The notes beneath the pieces were generated by a model that was not told where the DNA came from, made no database searches, and was given only the letters and a program-made list of their open reading frames with translations. Of a stretch of 7,537 nucleotides of DNA, positions 1 through 4,545 are shown in pieces; within the stretch, counting starts at the first letter, position 1; every line of letters begins with the position of its first letter. Location of the stretch: NCBI GenBank assembly GCA_905373345.1, contig CAJPSU010000032.1, positions 1 through 7,537 of the forward strand, given 5' to 3'. Both the position numbers and the translations under genes were made by a program. This stretch comes from Candidatus Saccharimonadota bacterium (GTDB lineage Bacteria; Patescibacteriota; Saccharimonadia; Saccharimonadales; Saccharimonadaceae).

Positions 1-756
1 GTCCTGACAGTGCAGAAGTTCGGCCGGTTCGAGGCTCTGCGACTGGTGTGCGGCGGGGGCGACCTGCTGGACGCCTACCTGATGTTCCAGCGGGAGCTGG
101 AGCGCTACCGGCACGCCGGACGCAACGAGGCAGCGGCCGCCCTGTCCGTCTCCTCGCCCGCCGACTCGGTGCTGGACCGTCTCCAGCTGACCGCCGAGGC
201 TCTCTCGCCGGGAGACGACTGGCGGGACCAGCGCACGGCCAGGCGGTGGAGCGACGCGGGGATGCCGGTGATCGCGCGGGACCTGGTCTACTTCGCCCGG
301 GTCAGCGGAAGATTGGGTGGCGAGACGCTGTCCGTCACCCTGGGCGGTGACGCAGAGGCGGGTCTGACGGTGGTGGTCGACCAGGTGGTGAGCACCGCCC
401 TGCCGGTGCGGTCCCCGTTAGTCCAGATCTGGCACTACCCGGGTGGTGAGGAGCCGCGTCAGGTCGAGGTAGATCTGGACCGCTACGGCAGCGCCACCGT
501 GAGGCATCCGGACCGGACGATGCGTCGTTACCGCCTGCTCCTGGACCTGCCTGCCGTCCCGCCCGACGACGGTGGTACCGCAGACGACGACGTCCCCCTC
601 CTGACCGTGTCCATCACAGGAAGGGACGCGCCTATGCGCACCGTCTTCTTCGAGGACCGCTCCCGCCTGCCTCCCGGCTGCCACGCCCGTCTCGCCTGCT
701 ACCGCAGTATCGTCACCGTGGACGTAGTGAGAGACGGTGGGGACGACGCCGGTTAG
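1..756 (+). CDS. GC-rich protein of unknown function, probably 5'-partial
   Basis: I do not recognise this protein. The frame is open to the left edge; a GTG at position 10 gives 248 aa, but the gene may begin outside the window. Numbered from that GTG, residues 5-95 look helical, with charged stretches and a conspicuous DWRDQRTARRW run at 70-80. Residues 105-180 look beta-rich, with alternating hydrophobic residues (LTVVVDQVV, VEVDLD, YRLLLDL). An acidic linker (PPDDGGTADDD, 184-194) leads to a last beta-like stretch ending at TVDVV. No signal peptide or membrane segment is seen. Third codon positions are mostly G or C, which supports real coding and an actinobacterial-type source, unlike the genes from 1164 onward. 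No terminator with a T-run follows the TAG stop. I see no catalytic motif. Coding is fairly sure; function is unknown. Confidence 0.72.
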   Translation, partial: VLTVQKFGRFEALRLVCGGGDLLDAYLMFQRELERYRHAGRNEAAAALSVSSPADSVLDRLQLTAEALSPGDDWRDQRTARRWSDAGMPVIARDLVYFARVSGRLGGETLSVTLGGDAEAGLTVVVDQVVSTALPVRSPLVQIWHYPGGEEPRQVEVDLDRYGSATVRHPDRTMRRYRLLLDLPAVPPDDGGTADDDVPLLTVSITGRDAPMRTVFFEDRSRLPPGCHARLACYRSIVTVDVVRDGGDDAG

Positions 757-1163
757 GGTCGTCCCCGACGCGGGACCGTGTTATGATTTACAACACAGAA
801 TAAGGCTTGTGGCGTAAACAACTTGTGCGGTCCGCCACTCGCGATGTAGCCTTTCTGCTGGTCATGCGCGTCCGGGCGGTACCGTCGCCTGGACACGCTG
901 CCGCTCGCCTCTGGCTCACGGGATCCGGGTACGGCACACGCCCTGCGCGTGCTGCCGGGCCCTCGTGCACGAGGTGGGGCCGGCGCCAGCTACACGACCG
1001 GACAGGCCGATTTCTCCAGGGGAGATGTGAGGAAATGACGTTCACGCGACGTGGACACCAGGGGCGTACCCGGTGACCGGGAACCACCCCACACAGACAC
1101 CTCACCCCACACCACGGGTCGAGCAGACCGGTGGACAGAAATTGTGGTACAATAATGTATTAG
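757..1163. other. GC-rich intergenic stretch with palindromes, no convincing gene
   Basis: About 400 bases without a supported gene. An open frame at 807-1076 starts with TTG and shows no third-position GC bias, so I do not call it. The stretch holds an imperfect operator-like palindrome (778-796, GTGTT and AACAC arms), a perfect 14-bp palindrome CCTCGTGCACGAGG (961-974), and two copies of CACCCCACAC 18 bp apart (1085-1094, 1103-1112). A strong ribosome-binding sequence (AGGGGAG, 1018-1024) precedes ATG 1035, but that frame stops after 13 residues. It could be the start of a gene lost by rearrangement, or a leader peptide. GC-rich composition continues to about 1140 and then falls abruptly. 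Confidence 0.5.
1141..1153 (+). promoter_or_regulatory. Inverted repeat overlapping a -10 box before the 1164 gene
   Basis: ATTGT-GGT-ACAAT is a perfect 5-bp inverted repeat. Its right half contains TACAAT (1148-1153), a good -10 hexamer ten bases before the ATG at 1164. No -35 lies at 17 bp; TGGACA at 1132-1137 is too close for this -10. The placement suggests a promoter overlapped by a repressor site and a leaderless or nearly leaderless transcript. It also sits exactly where composition changes. No regulator family is identified. Confidence 0.4.
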
Positions 1164-1496
1164 ATGACTGGTAGCATTTCAGAGACAGAGACACATCGAA
1201 TAGATCGCGAGTTTGGCGGTCGTCAAACTTTTGTGCGACGTGCTATCGGAAGGTTCGTGTTAGGCGTGACTCCAGTCAAGATAATAAAGAAAATCATCAG
1301 AAAAGATAGCAAGCAGGCTTTTTGGCGTCCTGGCGACAGGTTGACAGCATCAACAATTTTTGATCCTAATCCATCTTATTCTGCAGAAGAAGCGACAGAG
1401 TCTTTTGAAGAGCAGCGACATCGATTTCTTTACGATTCTGACGGTGGTTCATGGTGCGCATCGCCTAATTATGAATCACCTTGGCAGTCTGAATAG
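1164..1496 (+). CDS. 110-aa protein of unknown function
   Basis: Unrecognised. ATG at 1164 lies ten bases after a TACAAT box with no Shine-Dalgarno sequence, so a leaderless message is likely. The N-terminal half is basic, with an amphipathic VKIIKKIIRKDSK stretch (residues 38-50). The C-terminal half is acidic and aromatic, with WRPGDR (54-59), a FEEQRHRFLYDSDGG segment (81-95) and a Trp-rich end (W97, W107). There is no signal peptide or obvious membrane helix. Codons are AT-leaning, unlike the GC-rich gene at the left edge. The next gene follows after 23 bp on the same strand, so they probably form an operon. It may be a partner of the downstream membrane protein; that is inference only. 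Confidence 0.55.
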   Translation: MTGSISETETHRIDREFGGRQTFVRRAIGRFVLGVTPVKIIKKIIRKDSKQAFWRPGDRLTASTIFDPNPSYSAEEATESFEEQRHRFLYDSDGGSWCASPNYESPWQSE

Positions 1497-1519
1497 TTTA
1501 TAGAGAAGATAACATCATT

Positions 1520-2452
1520 ATGTTGCACGAAGAGATGATTATAGCTTCGGCTAATTATGCTGGTATATATCCTGCGATGCGAAGACTTGAGAGCTTTCGA
1601 AGTTTTTGGCTCAGAAGGCATCTCCTCACTTTAGATTTCAGCGAAGGAGAAAGGACATGGGTGGAACGGCAGTCTCTTGATATTAAACGTACAATATTCC
1701 AAAACTATTATCAAGATGAAGACATATATGTTTATGTCCCCTTAGGGTGGCGCAAAAAAGGACCTTATTTAACATTTGATTGCGTTCTGAATGATGGCAA
1801 TTCGGCATCATTGATGGGGAAAGCTTTCAATGAAGGATATGCTTTGTGGATGTTTGATGATATGTGCAGGGCTTTTGGTATCGATTCTAGAGATATACCT
1901 ACATGCTTGCGTGAACATGTGGCTCATATTATTGCCGATCAATCGGTTGATGATGATTGGAGCTTTTGTAAGTGGCATACACCATATTTGCATAGGAATC
2001 TATGGAATAGACTAATCAAATACAATCCAGAAATGGAAGGTTACCTTCAGCAGATCAGAACTCATCACTTTGTGGCTGTAAAAATTAACGCATGTCGCGA
2101 TTTTTCTATTGTGAAGTTCTCAGAACGAAAAACTGGAGTATGGCGCGATGAGTTAGCAGAATCGAGACTAGTCGATTATCTTACTCTCAGACAAGGCAAA
2201 ATAGTAGATACTATCCCGGCTGAATCCGTAAAAGTTATAATGCCACATGATGTTAGAATCAAAAGTGGATACGGGAATTATACATTATTGCCTGGTAGAA
2301 CGTATTTAGCTAGGCATCGTACGATGACGGTCTATTCTGACCGATGGGCTGCTGACCATGAAAGGCCTCTGCTTCCGGTATTTCATGGATCATCTGGTTT
2401 TCTCCTACTCGCAGCCCAATTATCGCGCCGACAATGTGGTTATCTTTGGTAG
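1520..2452 (+). pseudogene. Soluble domain of an unknown membrane protein, probably frameshifted
   Basis: 310 aa as read. AGAGAAG about 11 bases upstream is a weak Shine-Dalgarno sequence for ATG 1520; ATG 1535 is an alternative. Residues 66-115 have the pattern YVPLGWRKKGPYLTFDC, then DGNSASLMGKAFNEG. This recalls, from memory, actinobacterial hypothetical proteins in which a charged soluble domain is followed by C-terminal membrane helices. The last ~30 residues in this frame look unnatural (LSRRQCGYLW), while the other frame from 2362 continues convincingly as ASGISWIIWFSP, then PTRSPIIAPT, into the membrane segment called at 2434. Adding one A to the AAA at 2361-2363 would fuse both into roughly 437 aa. 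This could be a real mutation, a sequencing error or a -1 ribosomal slip. Function unknown. Confidence 0.6.
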
Positions 2453-2829
2453 CTATGATGGCATGCATGCTTTGGGCTTTTCTCGGTATCGCATACAATA
2501 ATGTAAGCAATAGCTTCTTATTCGGAGTTTCTCTCACCTTGCTACCAAATCTCCTCATCTCTTTATCTTCAATTAAGTCGATTTCATACATACACGGACA
2601 ACTTACGAAGCGAATTAGACGATATACTGCAATAATTCCAATATTGGTTTTAACTTTTCTTTGTGCTCCAATGATAGAGAAACTGTCTTGTGTGTTCACA
2701 TGTATCAATCAGGAGACATTTATACTTATGCATCATATTTTACGTGGAATAATTATTGTTTTCCTTTCTATTCTCTCTGTGGTTCTGTTGATTCTGTACG
2801 TTAATCTTAAACCAAGAAAAGGGACTTGA
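2434..2829 (+). CDS. Four-helix membrane protein or C-terminal half of the 1520 gene
   Basis: 131 aa, very hydrophobic, with four probable membrane helices at about residues 2-21, 26-46, 64-84 and 102-125. Basic loops (TKRIRR, 58-63) lie between helices 2 and 3, and the tail is basic (KPRKG). The ATG at 2434 overlaps the 1520 frame by 19 bp and has no Shine-Dalgarno sequence. The same frame extends upstream without a stop to 2362 (its stops are at 2353 and 2359), adding a plausible beta segment but no usual start codon. I therefore think it is normally the membrane anchor of the upstream protein, cut off by a one-base shift. If translated alone it would depend on coupling to the preceding stop. 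No transport or enzyme motif is seen. Confidence 0.55.
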   Translation: MWLSLVAMMACMLWAFLGIAYNNVSNSFLFGVSLTLLPNLLISLSSIKSISYIHGQLTKRIRRYTAIIPILVLTFLCAPMIEKLSCVFTCINQETFILMHHILRGIIIVFLSILSVVLLILYVNLKPRKGT

Positions 2830-2890
2830 TCGTACTAGGTTAAATTTCTCCCCCAGCATTCTCCCTGGACTTCCGTCTCTCCTCCGCGCT

Positions 2891-3193
2891 TTGTCTGTCT
2901 GGTGTGTCGCCATCCACGATCCGGAGGATCCTCCGTCAGAGTATCTGCACGAAGCTTTCTGCCGTGAGGTTCCCTGTGTCGTCCTAGAGCGGCACACCAA
3001 CGAGGACGGTACCGTGTTACGTAACCCTGCTGCTGCAACATTGTACCTTGAACAGTACCGCTACGCTGCAGACCGTGATACCTGGCTCTACCTCGGAGAC
3101 GGGTTCCATGGCTTTGACCTGAGCCCGGAGAGCGTGCGGCGGCTGACAGCCATGCTGCTGATGTATCTGAATGAGATGGATGAGGCGGTGTAG
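2891..3193 (+). CDS. Small DUF6907-like protein, possibly 5'-truncated
   Basis: 100 aa from a TTG start, the only standard start codon in this frame; the frame is open back to 2792. Residues 4-20 have WC-x3-H followed by a later H. The C-terminal part, WLYLGDGFHGFDLSPESVRRL (residues 65-85), resembles the strand-then-helix ending of actinobacterial DUF6907 proteins, which usually carry CPxWC before the histidines. The CP pair is absent, so the N-terminus may be lost or replaced. Half of 3001-3060 or slightly more is G or C (32 of 60), clearly richer than the genes just upstream, suggesting a separate actinobacterial origin. No Shine-Dalgarno sequence is seen; a pyrimidine-rich tract (2846-2890) precedes the start. 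A good terminator follows 21 bp after the stop. The family call comes from memory of its pattern and is tentative. Confidence 0.55.
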   Translation: MSVWCVAIHDPEDPPSEYLHEAFCREVPCVVLERHTNEDGTVLRNPAAATLYLEQYRYAADRDTWLYLGDGFHGFDLSPESVRRLTAMLLMYLNEMDEAV

Positions 3194-3214
3194 GCGTATA
3201 GGGTAAATCCATAG

Positions 3215-3250
3215 CTCAGGAGAGGTGTAACCTTTCCTGAGTTTTCTTTT
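3215..3250 (+). terminator. Rho-independent terminator
   Basis: CTCAGGA (3215-3221) pairs with TCCTGAG (3235-3241). Inside it, AGGT pairs with ACCT around a three-base loop, separated by one G/T mismatch. TTTTCTTTT follows directly at 3242-3250. It lies 21 bp after the stop at 3193 and would end transcription of the DUF6907-like gene. The reverse strand lacks a matching T-run after the stem, so it is probably one-directional. Confidence 0.85.
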
Positions 3251-3314
3251 GCGCACTATGCGTTGTCCTGTCATGCCTCAGTTCTCGCGACCTGTTGCCT
3301 GCCTGGTGGCATAA

Positions 3315-3524
3315 TCACAACCGCTTTGCTACAATAGCATACAGAAATGAGTCGCCGTTCGGACAAGCCCACCAGCTCAGTCTCCACCGTTCATCGCCTA
3401 CGCAGAGCCAAGGCGGCACTGCGACCCCCACCGAGTCCCGAGTCAGCTCACGCCAGTTCGCGCAGACCTCCACGATGAATGGGATGTGCTCGGATGCAAG
3501 TGCATGGATGCGTGGGATATCCAT
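3315..3524 (-). CDS. 69-aa Trp-rich protein of unknown function
   Basis: Unrecognised. It starts at ATG 3524 and ends with TGA at 3315. The sequence is tryptophan-rich: NWRE at 23-26, PPWLC at 37-41, and RW followed by SWWACPNG in the C-terminal third. The end, SFLYAIVAKRL, looks like a beta strand and basic tail. No signal peptide or membrane helix is evident. A well-spaced promoter lies upstream on the same strand (3566-3594), and GAAAGG about 13 bases before the ATG is a distant, weak ribosome-binding site. Third positions lean to G or C, consistent with an actinobacterial-type source. A 43-residue basic frame runs opposite (3347-3478), but the minus-strand reading has the better promoter. 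It is convergent with the 2891 gene. Confidence 0.45.
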   Translation of the reverse strand: MDIPRIHALASEHIPFIVEVCANWRELTRDSVGVAVPPWLCVGDERWRLSWWACPNGDSFLYAIVAKRL

Positions 3525-3565
3525 CTCTGCTTAACCTTTCGTCTCGCAATAATCTTGATGAGGAC

Positions 3566-3594
3566 ATACTACCCGTAGGTTAACATGATATCAA
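3566..3594 (-). promoter_or_regulatory. Sigma70-type promoter for the 3315-3524 gene
   Basis: Read on the minus strand: TTGATA (3589-3594), a 17-bp spacer, then TAGTAT (3566-3571). Spacing is ideal and the boxes are good. Transcription would start near 3560, about 36 bases before the ATG at 3524. This is the main evidence that the small minus-strand frame is a gene. Confidence 0.55.
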
Positions 3595-3610
3595 GGAATG
3601 AACGTAAGAG

Positions 3611-3743
3611 CCTTGAGAGAGTGGCATACCTCTCTTACTTTCTGGAGAGCAGAAAGCTGTTTACGGCACGATAGGAACTAGCCCTAACTTACAGGCATGG
3701 TGCTTTCGTAAATAAATCAAGCTCGATTCTTGCTCCGCTCTCC
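3611..3743 (+). ncRNA. Structured leader with mutually exclusive stems
   Basis: Upstream of the coiled-coil gene, two sets of pairings compete. Set A: AGAGAG (3616-3621) with CTCTCT (3630-3635), and CTTTCT (3638-3643) with AGAAAG (3651-3656) around GGAGAGC. Set B: the same GGAGAGC (3644-3650) with GCTCTCC (3737-3743), and GAAAGC (3652-3657) with GCTTTC (3702-3707). Set B encloses smaller hairpins TAGG/CCTA (3672-3686) and CAAG/CTTG (3718-3732). The 3' end lies 21 bases before the ATG at 3765. This could be a cis-regulatory leader, a small RNA or a decayed tRNA-like element. It does not fold as a proper tRNA, since the T-arm and D-arm do not fit. Pairings were found by eye, with no covariation support. 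Confidence 0.3.
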
Positions 3744-3759
3744 CACCTGTGATTAAATA
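3730..3759 (+). promoter_or_regulatory. Weak promoter for the coiled-coil gene
   Basis: TTGCTC (3730-3735), an 18-bp spacer, then TAAATA (3754-3759), with the ATG at 3765 only five bases further. If used, the message would begin at or next to the start codon. The boxes are mediocre, and the -35 overlaps the 3' arm of the structured leader, so promoter and leader uses are alternatives. Confidence 0.3.
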
Positions 3760-3764
3760 TAACC

Positions 3765-4130
3765 ATGACGAACGAAGACTTAGCTAAGCAGATACAAACG
3801 CTAACCGAGACGATGGACGTTAAGTTTGAGCAGATCAACACCCAACTCTCCGCCATCCGTAAAGACCACAAGAACCTCACGGATACTGTGAAAGATATGG
3901 AACTACGTTTTGAAAAGCGCTTCGAAACATTGGAAGCAGGACAATTAACCATCCGCGCAGATATCACTGGTCTCCGTCATGACATCTTTATAGAAGAAGG
4001 CTCACGAGAAGAAGTAGACGACACAATCTCCAAAGAACAGAAACAAAACTACGAGTCACTTGATAAGCGCCTTCGCCTGGTTGAGGCGAAGTTTCCGGAC
4101 TTAGCACAAAAGACGGCAACAATAGCCTAA
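3765..4130 (+). CDS. Coiled-coil protein of unknown function
   Basis: 121 aa, soluble and highly charged, with heptad-like spacing through much of its length. Residues 2-70 (LAKQIQTLTETMDVKFEQI, then LRFEKRFETLEAGQ) form a likely parallel coiled coil. After a short break at residues 72-80 (HDIFIEEGS), a second helix with IxxEQxQNYESLDKRLRLVE runs from about 86 to 108. The short tail has PDL at 111-113. There are no Cys or Trp residues and no membrane or signal segment. The pattern resembles small coiled-coil hypothetical proteins common in phages and in Patescibacteria; this is a resemblance, not a family assignment. The start follows AT-rich TAAATATAACC without a Shine-Dalgarno sequence. A terminator-like hairpin follows at 4201. 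It may oligomerise or act as a structural partner. Confidence 0.7.
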   Translation: MTNEDLAKQIQTLTETMDVKFEQINTQLSAIRKDHKNLTDTVKDMELRFEKRFETLEAGQLTIRADITGLRHDIFIEEGSREEVDDTISKEQKQNYESLDKRLRLVEAKFPDLAQKTATIA

Positions 4131-4157
4131 GTCTGCGATTCCTACTCTACGCAAAAC

Positions 4158-4180
4158 CTTGCTTGCAACAAACAAGCAAG
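4158..4180 (-). terminator. Perfect 8-bp hairpin between convergent units
   Basis: CTTGCTTG (4158-4165) and CAAGCAAG (4173-4180) form a perfect stem with a seven-base loop. On the minus strand the stem is followed by GTTTTGCG, a short T-run, so it suits a transcript coming from the right (the small membrane-protein remnant at 4186). On the plus strand no T-run follows. It sits between the stop at 4130 and that remnant. Confidence 0.45.
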
Positions 4181-4200
4181 CGTCTCTATTGCGAAATAGT

Positions 4201-4229
4201 CTCATCGTTATATGATGAGGTTATTTTTG
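4201..4229 (+). terminator. Probable terminator of the coiled-coil gene
   Basis: CTCATC (4201-4206) pairs with GATGAG (4214-4219) around a seven-base AT-rich loop, followed by GTTATTTTT. The stem is short and lies about 70 bases after the stop at 4130. A small CTATT/AATAG hairpin with a GCGA loop (4186-4199) sits just before it. Moderate support only. Confidence 0.45.
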
Positions 4230-4300
4230 CATGACTGGACCAGTCTTCGTCTAGGTTCTCGACAAGGGCGGGAAAGATAATTAACAGCAGACATGCAAAG

Positions 4301-4344
4301 CTGAGAGCGCCGATCACCGCATATTGCACGATAGACGCTCTCAG
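4301..4344. repeat. 9-bp inverted repeat around the GTG 4329 start
   Basis: CTGAGAGCG (4301-4309) and CGCTCTCAG (4336-4344) are perfectly complementary with a 26-base loop. AAAG and CTTT extend the stem past a single-base bulge. On the minus strand the loop contains the GTG start at 4329, so the structure could hold that start in a loop or mask it. No T-run follows on either strand, so it is not an ordinary terminator. Confidence 0.55.
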
Positions 4345-4473
4345 ACTTTAACGAGACTCATTTTGTCTTTGGAGGATCCTCAGAGTGAACTGGTAAATTA
4401 TAGTTTTTTCATATCCTGTAAACTCCTCTCTTTTATTTACGTTTGTTTCTTAACCGCCGGTGGTGTATCGTAA

Positions 4474-4501
4474 TTTATAGTAGTACTTTATTTATATTCA
4501 A
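4474..4501 (-). promoter_or_regulatory. Minus-strand promoter for the small membrane-protein remnant
   Basis: Read on the minus strand: TTGAAT (4496-4501), a 16-bp spacer, TATAAA (4474-4479). Transcription would start near 4467, ahead of the GAGAGGAG site at 4423-4430. Its -35 lies five bases from the -35 of the plus-strand promoter at 4507, so the two would fire back to back and could share a regulator. Confidence 0.4.
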
Positions 4502-4506
4502 TGCAA

Positions 4507-4535
4507 TTGACTTATAAGCACTATTATTTTATACT
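4507..4535 (+). promoter_or_regulatory. Strong sigma70-type promoter for the nuclease-like gene
   Basis: TTGACT (4507-4512), exactly 17 bp, TATACT (4530-4535). This is the best promoter in the window. The ATG at 4546 is ten bases after the -10 box, so transcription probably starts within a few bases of the start codon, giving a leaderless or nearly leaderless message. No Shine-Dalgarno sequence is present, which fits. Confidence 0.75.
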
Positions 4536-4545
4536 TACATAAGTT

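Larger units (their letters stand above)
4186..4412 (-). pseudogene. Remnant of a small single-helix membrane protein
   Basis: On the minus strand, a strong GAGAGGAG site sits ten bases before ATG 4412, yet the frame reads only MKKL and stops. Adding one A to the six-A run gives MKKTIIYQFT, LRILQRQNES and R. After one in-frame TAA the same frame runs on to a stop at 4186. The downstream part is open from just after that TAA; a GTG at 4329 would give 47 aa: a hydrophobic helix (YAVIGALSFACLLLIIFPAL, residues 3-22), then an acidic polar tail (ENLDEDWSSH). So this is either a broken gene with one frameshift and one nonsense codon, or a small GTG-start membrane protein behind a short leader peptide. 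A promoter (4474-4501) and a terminator-like hairpin (4158-4180) flank it in the right orientation. Confidence 0.4.

Noticed and set aside
807..1076. 89-aa plus-strand frame with a TTG start, and the 105-aa minus-strand frame over it
   Set aside because: Neither shows third-position GC bias, the starts are weak and the compositions are Arg/Ser/Pro-rich shadow-like. I treat the stretch as non-coding.
1035..1076. 13-aa leader peptide (MTFTRRGHQGRTR) behind a good ribosome site
   Set aside because: No attenuator follows and no regulated amino acid stands out; it may only be a lost gene start, so it is noted under the intergenic entry.
2310..2708. 132-aa minus-strand frame
   Set aside because: It lies opposite the convincing membrane-protein frame, and its sequence looks like the complement of hydrophobic codons.
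3347..3478. 43-aa basic plus-strand frame after TACAAT
   Set aside because: It has low-complexity Ser/Pro/Arg composition, no -35 box, and lies opposite a minus-strand frame with a better promoter.
3644..3747. tRNA gene (GGAGAGC...GCTCTCC acceptor-like stem, CTA in a seven-base loop)
   Set aside because: The D-arm and T-arm do not pair in the required positions, the base before the putative anticodon is not T, and no CCA follows at the right place.
2923..4381. Shared GGAGGATCCTC at 2923-2933 and 4371-4381 as a possible element boundary
   Set aside because: It is short and self-complementary, the first copy encodes part of a protein (DPEDPP), and the flanks share nothing else.
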